64,000 bases of DNA from Carex sylvatica (lineage: Eukaryota > Streptophyta > Magnoliopsida > Poales > Cyperaceae), in NCBI GenBank assembly GCA_964058845.1, contig CAXKVR010000316.1:1-64000 (forward strand), written 5' to 3'. Below the pieces are notes generated by a model that was not told the DNA's origin, made no database searches, and saw only the letters and a program-made list of their open reading frames with translations. Both the position numbers and the translations under genes were made by a program. This document shows positions 61,245 to 64,000 of the stretch, one piece after another (within the stretch, counting starts at the first letter, position 1; each line of letters starts with the position of its first letter).

Positions 61245-61604
61245 TTTGACGGTGTCAGGTTCTTGTTGCCATCAGACGGTTGAAAAATCAAAGAGCGTCT
61301 TCAATAGTGAGGGTGGCTGAACAACAGCCTTCTTTTACAAGTGATTCCAGCTGCTTGGAGCAACAAAACTTCTCAGGAGAATTTTGACAAACAGTTGATG
61401 TGCAAGAGACACTTGAGAGAGGAAGTCAGCTGAGGCTGTGAGTAGAGAGGAAGGCAGGAGTTGCGTAAGACGAAGAGAATGCGCTGTCAGTAAAGGAGAA
61501 GTAGAGGAGTTGCGGTGGGGCGCTGCTTTGGGACCAATTTTGTTCAGTGGGGACAAGTATGAACTAAGTGGTACTTTGGTCCTTTTTAATCGGAAATGAA
61601 ACAA
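61245..61604 (-). pseudogene. Relic of a PPR N-terminus with targeting-peptide-like leader
   Basis: The minus strand opens at 61604 with a Ser/Leu/Arg-rich, acid-poor leader (MFHFRLKRTKVPLSSYLSPL..) of the kind that targets mitochondria. In another frame, 61375-61250 then matches the start of the downstream PPR pseudogene: QLESLVKEGCCSATLTIEDAL against QLELLVKKHYRSGTPTIKDSL, followed by FFNRLMATRT. The DNA of the two regions is also alike (GACGGTGTCAGGTTCTT at 61250 and 59743). It is a duplicated or displaced 5' part of an RF-like PPR gene, carrying a frameshift and stops. Confidence 0.65.
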
Positions 61605-63835
61605 GCAGCTAAAAGCCTAATTTGGTTGGTAGAAGAAAACAGAAATGCGAGAATTTTTTTAATTTGATTGGCAGTAACTTCAATTGGGTTTCACTCGGAT
61701 TGTGGGAAGTAGAGTGACAAATGAATTATTCGGGTTCAGTTCGGCGATATTAAAAATTCGTGATTCAAGAATAATTCAAGTATAATTTGAAAATAATTCA
61801 TAATTATTCGGATCAGAAATCTCACTCCTGCAAGGGAGAAAAAAAAATCAAAAAAAAAAATTGTTCTTAAAAACACTTGAGAAAAATTCATGAATAATTC
61901 GTAAAATTCATGAATTACTCGGATTTAATTCGGTCAAAGTTTGGTCAACTAAATAATGCGGCATTCGGTTCGACATCACCCCAAAAAAAATTAATTATTC
62001 AGGCATAATTCGGATATAATTCGGGTATCTTGTTACTATGATGGGAAGAGCCTTCCTCAATACTAATTTAATTTTTTTTTTTCTGCTTATTACTGTACTT
62101 AGGTTGGATTTTGGTTGCGTGGATTTGTTCAATCAAGTTTTTCAATTATTGGACATAATAATTTTACCAAGATCTAATTATTATTTTTAATTCAATTTGT
62201 CCTCTGAAATTATTCATTAACAATTAAGAATTTTACATAGTCAAGTCCTGAATATTAAGGAAATATTTTTTTACGAAAATATTTGTTTTGAGCGAAATCT
62301 CGAAGAATGTAAAATTATTGAGTGACTTAAATGAAAAGGAGTTTTCAAACTTGACTAAATACAATAACTCAGTGTTATCAAACAGGAGCGAATCCGTCGG
62401 TTGGATTGGAAAAAATCAGAATCGATTATTTGTCTGATTCGGTTCTCCTCTATTACCGCTTCAGCTATATTGTATCAGAGAAAAATAATTTTATCGATCA
62501 GTTCGTATTGACTTTATTGTTAGTTAATTATCTTAGCTATTAAAAGTATTAAACTTTTATTTTGTATTATAAACTACTTACGATATATTATGTGTCAACT
62601 GTCAAGTACATCGAACGACCTATAGCGTAATATTATAATATTGATATAGTCATACGAACTATAGCGTCTCGATGAAAATAAACTTAAAAAACTTGTTGTT
62701 GAGAGGGACGTTGTGAATCACACTTCGAAGTTTTTTAAAAACAATACTTTTTTTTATTTTGTAACTTTGTTTAAATGCTACAGATAAAAAAAAATCAGCC
62801 CTTCTGCGGCTTAAAAAATATGCGCAACGAATTTGTACGTTATAAGATCTTTGTGTTTATCGAGAATGCATGAGATGCATGACCCAGAAATCTATATAAA
62901 ATTAATTGGGTTTCATTAGCAGAGGTATTTTTTTTTTAACACCTGATGCTAATGAAACCGGGGAGGCAATTTATACATAACACCTTCCAATCTTTACAAA
63001 ATATTTTTTTTAGATGGACCATTTTACCCTTCATTTAATAACTAAAATATATAGCTCATGGCTCACTTGATTGGCGGACCAAGCATTGAATAGTCATGAT
63101 GGACACGTGTCATCTGAAAAGCATCAAACCAAGCAGGACCATTTAATATTAAAATAAAATTTTATTTCAAGTCTGTTAGATTATTAAGTGAAATTGATAT
63201 TTTTAAGTCTGCTGGATAATTCTTATTCAGTAAAAATATTATTTTTGGAATTTTTCAAAAAGATTTATTATTTTCATTTAATTTAATTTAATATTTTTAC
63301 ATGTTATTAATAAAAATTTCAGAATAATTTGGTGTCTTTAAGTTTTTCAATTAAAGTTTTAATTATTTCTATGAGATATAAATTTTTAGAGAATTCATCT
63401 ATTTTTAAACATAAAAAAATTATGTTCATATCCTCTCGATTCTCTTTCTATACCCAGCCAATCTTGAGTTCGAATTCACTGAAGGATAAAATGGTCCATT
63501 CAAAAAAAATATTTTGTAAAAATTGAAAGATGTTCTGTATAAATTGCCTCCCATGAAACCAAACGAGTGGGATTTCTTATGTAGGTCAACAAGTTAATTG
63601 GGATCGGACAAACTGAGGACTGGAGTGCTCCAGTCACCAGATAAGGGACCCACGTCTGACGTCACAAATTTTACTTTACCCATTTACCTTTGAATATCAC
63701 TTGCTGCACATAATGGCCACAATTATTACTTAATCCTATTGAATAATTTGAGAAAATCAAAAACAAAATTCAACCATCCCAATAAATTAGAATTAAATCA
63801 TTACCACCCGTTTATTCGGATTTAAGATTCCACCA
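61605..63835. other. AT-rich intergenic region
   Basis: No gene recognised. At 61720-62035 the text is dominated by AATTCGG/ATTCGGATAATT-type words and may be a decayed MITE. The remainder is unstructured. Confidence 0.35.
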
Positions 63836-63994
63836 CGAACGTATACCTAGTATGCGGACGGATCCCAATCGAAATGCATACCCAGTATGCGAATGGATCG
63901 GTGCGCATACTGGGTACGCAAATGGGATCAGTGCGCGTATTAGGTATGTGAACGAATCGGTGCGCGTACTGGGTATGCGAATGTATTGTGTTTC
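63836..63994. repeat. 30-bp tandem repeat near the window edge
   Basis: About four or five degenerate units such as GGATCGGTGCGCATACTGGG followed by TACGCAAATG, with 30-bp spacing in the last three. The array is more GC-rich than its surroundings and may continue beyond the right edge. Confidence 0.8.
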
Positions 63995-64000
63995 AGCTTG

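Overview
This is a nuclear window from a flowering plant, almost certainly a eudicot. Supporting evidence: split genes with GT-AG introns, an AT-rich background, plant-only gene families (B3 transcription factor, malectin-like/LRR protein, GUX xylan glucuronosyltransferase, P-class PPR) and plant transposon types (MULE, CACTA with TNP2 and ULP1, hAT MITEs, LTR elements, L1 LINE). The species cannot be named from sequence alone. All gene models were spliced by eye and no database was searched.

Host genes. (1) A six-exon B3-domain gene at 340-2479 (+). (2) A nine-exon gene at 2844-5490 (-) for a malectin-like plus LRR ectodomain that lacks a kinase and is tail-to-tail with the B3 gene. (3) A three-exon GUX/PGSIP-type GT8 glycosyltransferase at 30979-34698 (-), apparently intact. 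(4) A restorer-like PPR pseudogene at 58275-59862 (-), with a separate relic of a targeting-peptide and N-terminal region at 61245-61604.

Mobile DNA fills most of the rest, and several elements have exact boundaries. A 6.4-kb Mutator-like element (6920-13332, 9-bp target duplication TTAAACCTT) carries two decayed convergent genes: a plant-mobile-domain (MAIN-like) gene on + and a truncated MULE transposase on -. A related 1.1-kb foldback element (13697-14775, duplication GAATATTTA) sits 365 bp away. A 12.7-kb nested block follows: an outer MULE-like element (16973-29695, duplication TATATATAA) contains an 11.9-kb CACTA element (17687-29555, duplication AGG). The CACTA holds a broken TNP2 transposase gene and a broken ULP1-like protease gene. 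It was itself hit by a 1,981-bp LTR that now stands alone (18821-20801, duplication AGGCA) in a ULP1 intron, and by a second LTR-like insertion (about 22.69-24.15 kb) in the TNP2 gene. Other mobile DNA includes three copies of a MULE-type MITE, two hAT-type MITEs, several other foldback MITEs, a 2,277-bp solo LTR (41743-44019), a Copia-like LTR (about 39.8-40.6 kb) and a 5'-truncated L1 LINE (47952-50900).

Tandem repeats include an 81-bp, about 18-copy array at 53.6-55.1 kb, three identical 68-bp copies at 52.73 kb, a 33-bp coding repeat in the MULE transposase gene, and 30-bp repeats running off the right edge. The clearest lead is the MULE that carries a PMD/MAIN-like gene with clean ends. 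I see no operon, CRISPR array or RNA gene that I can support.
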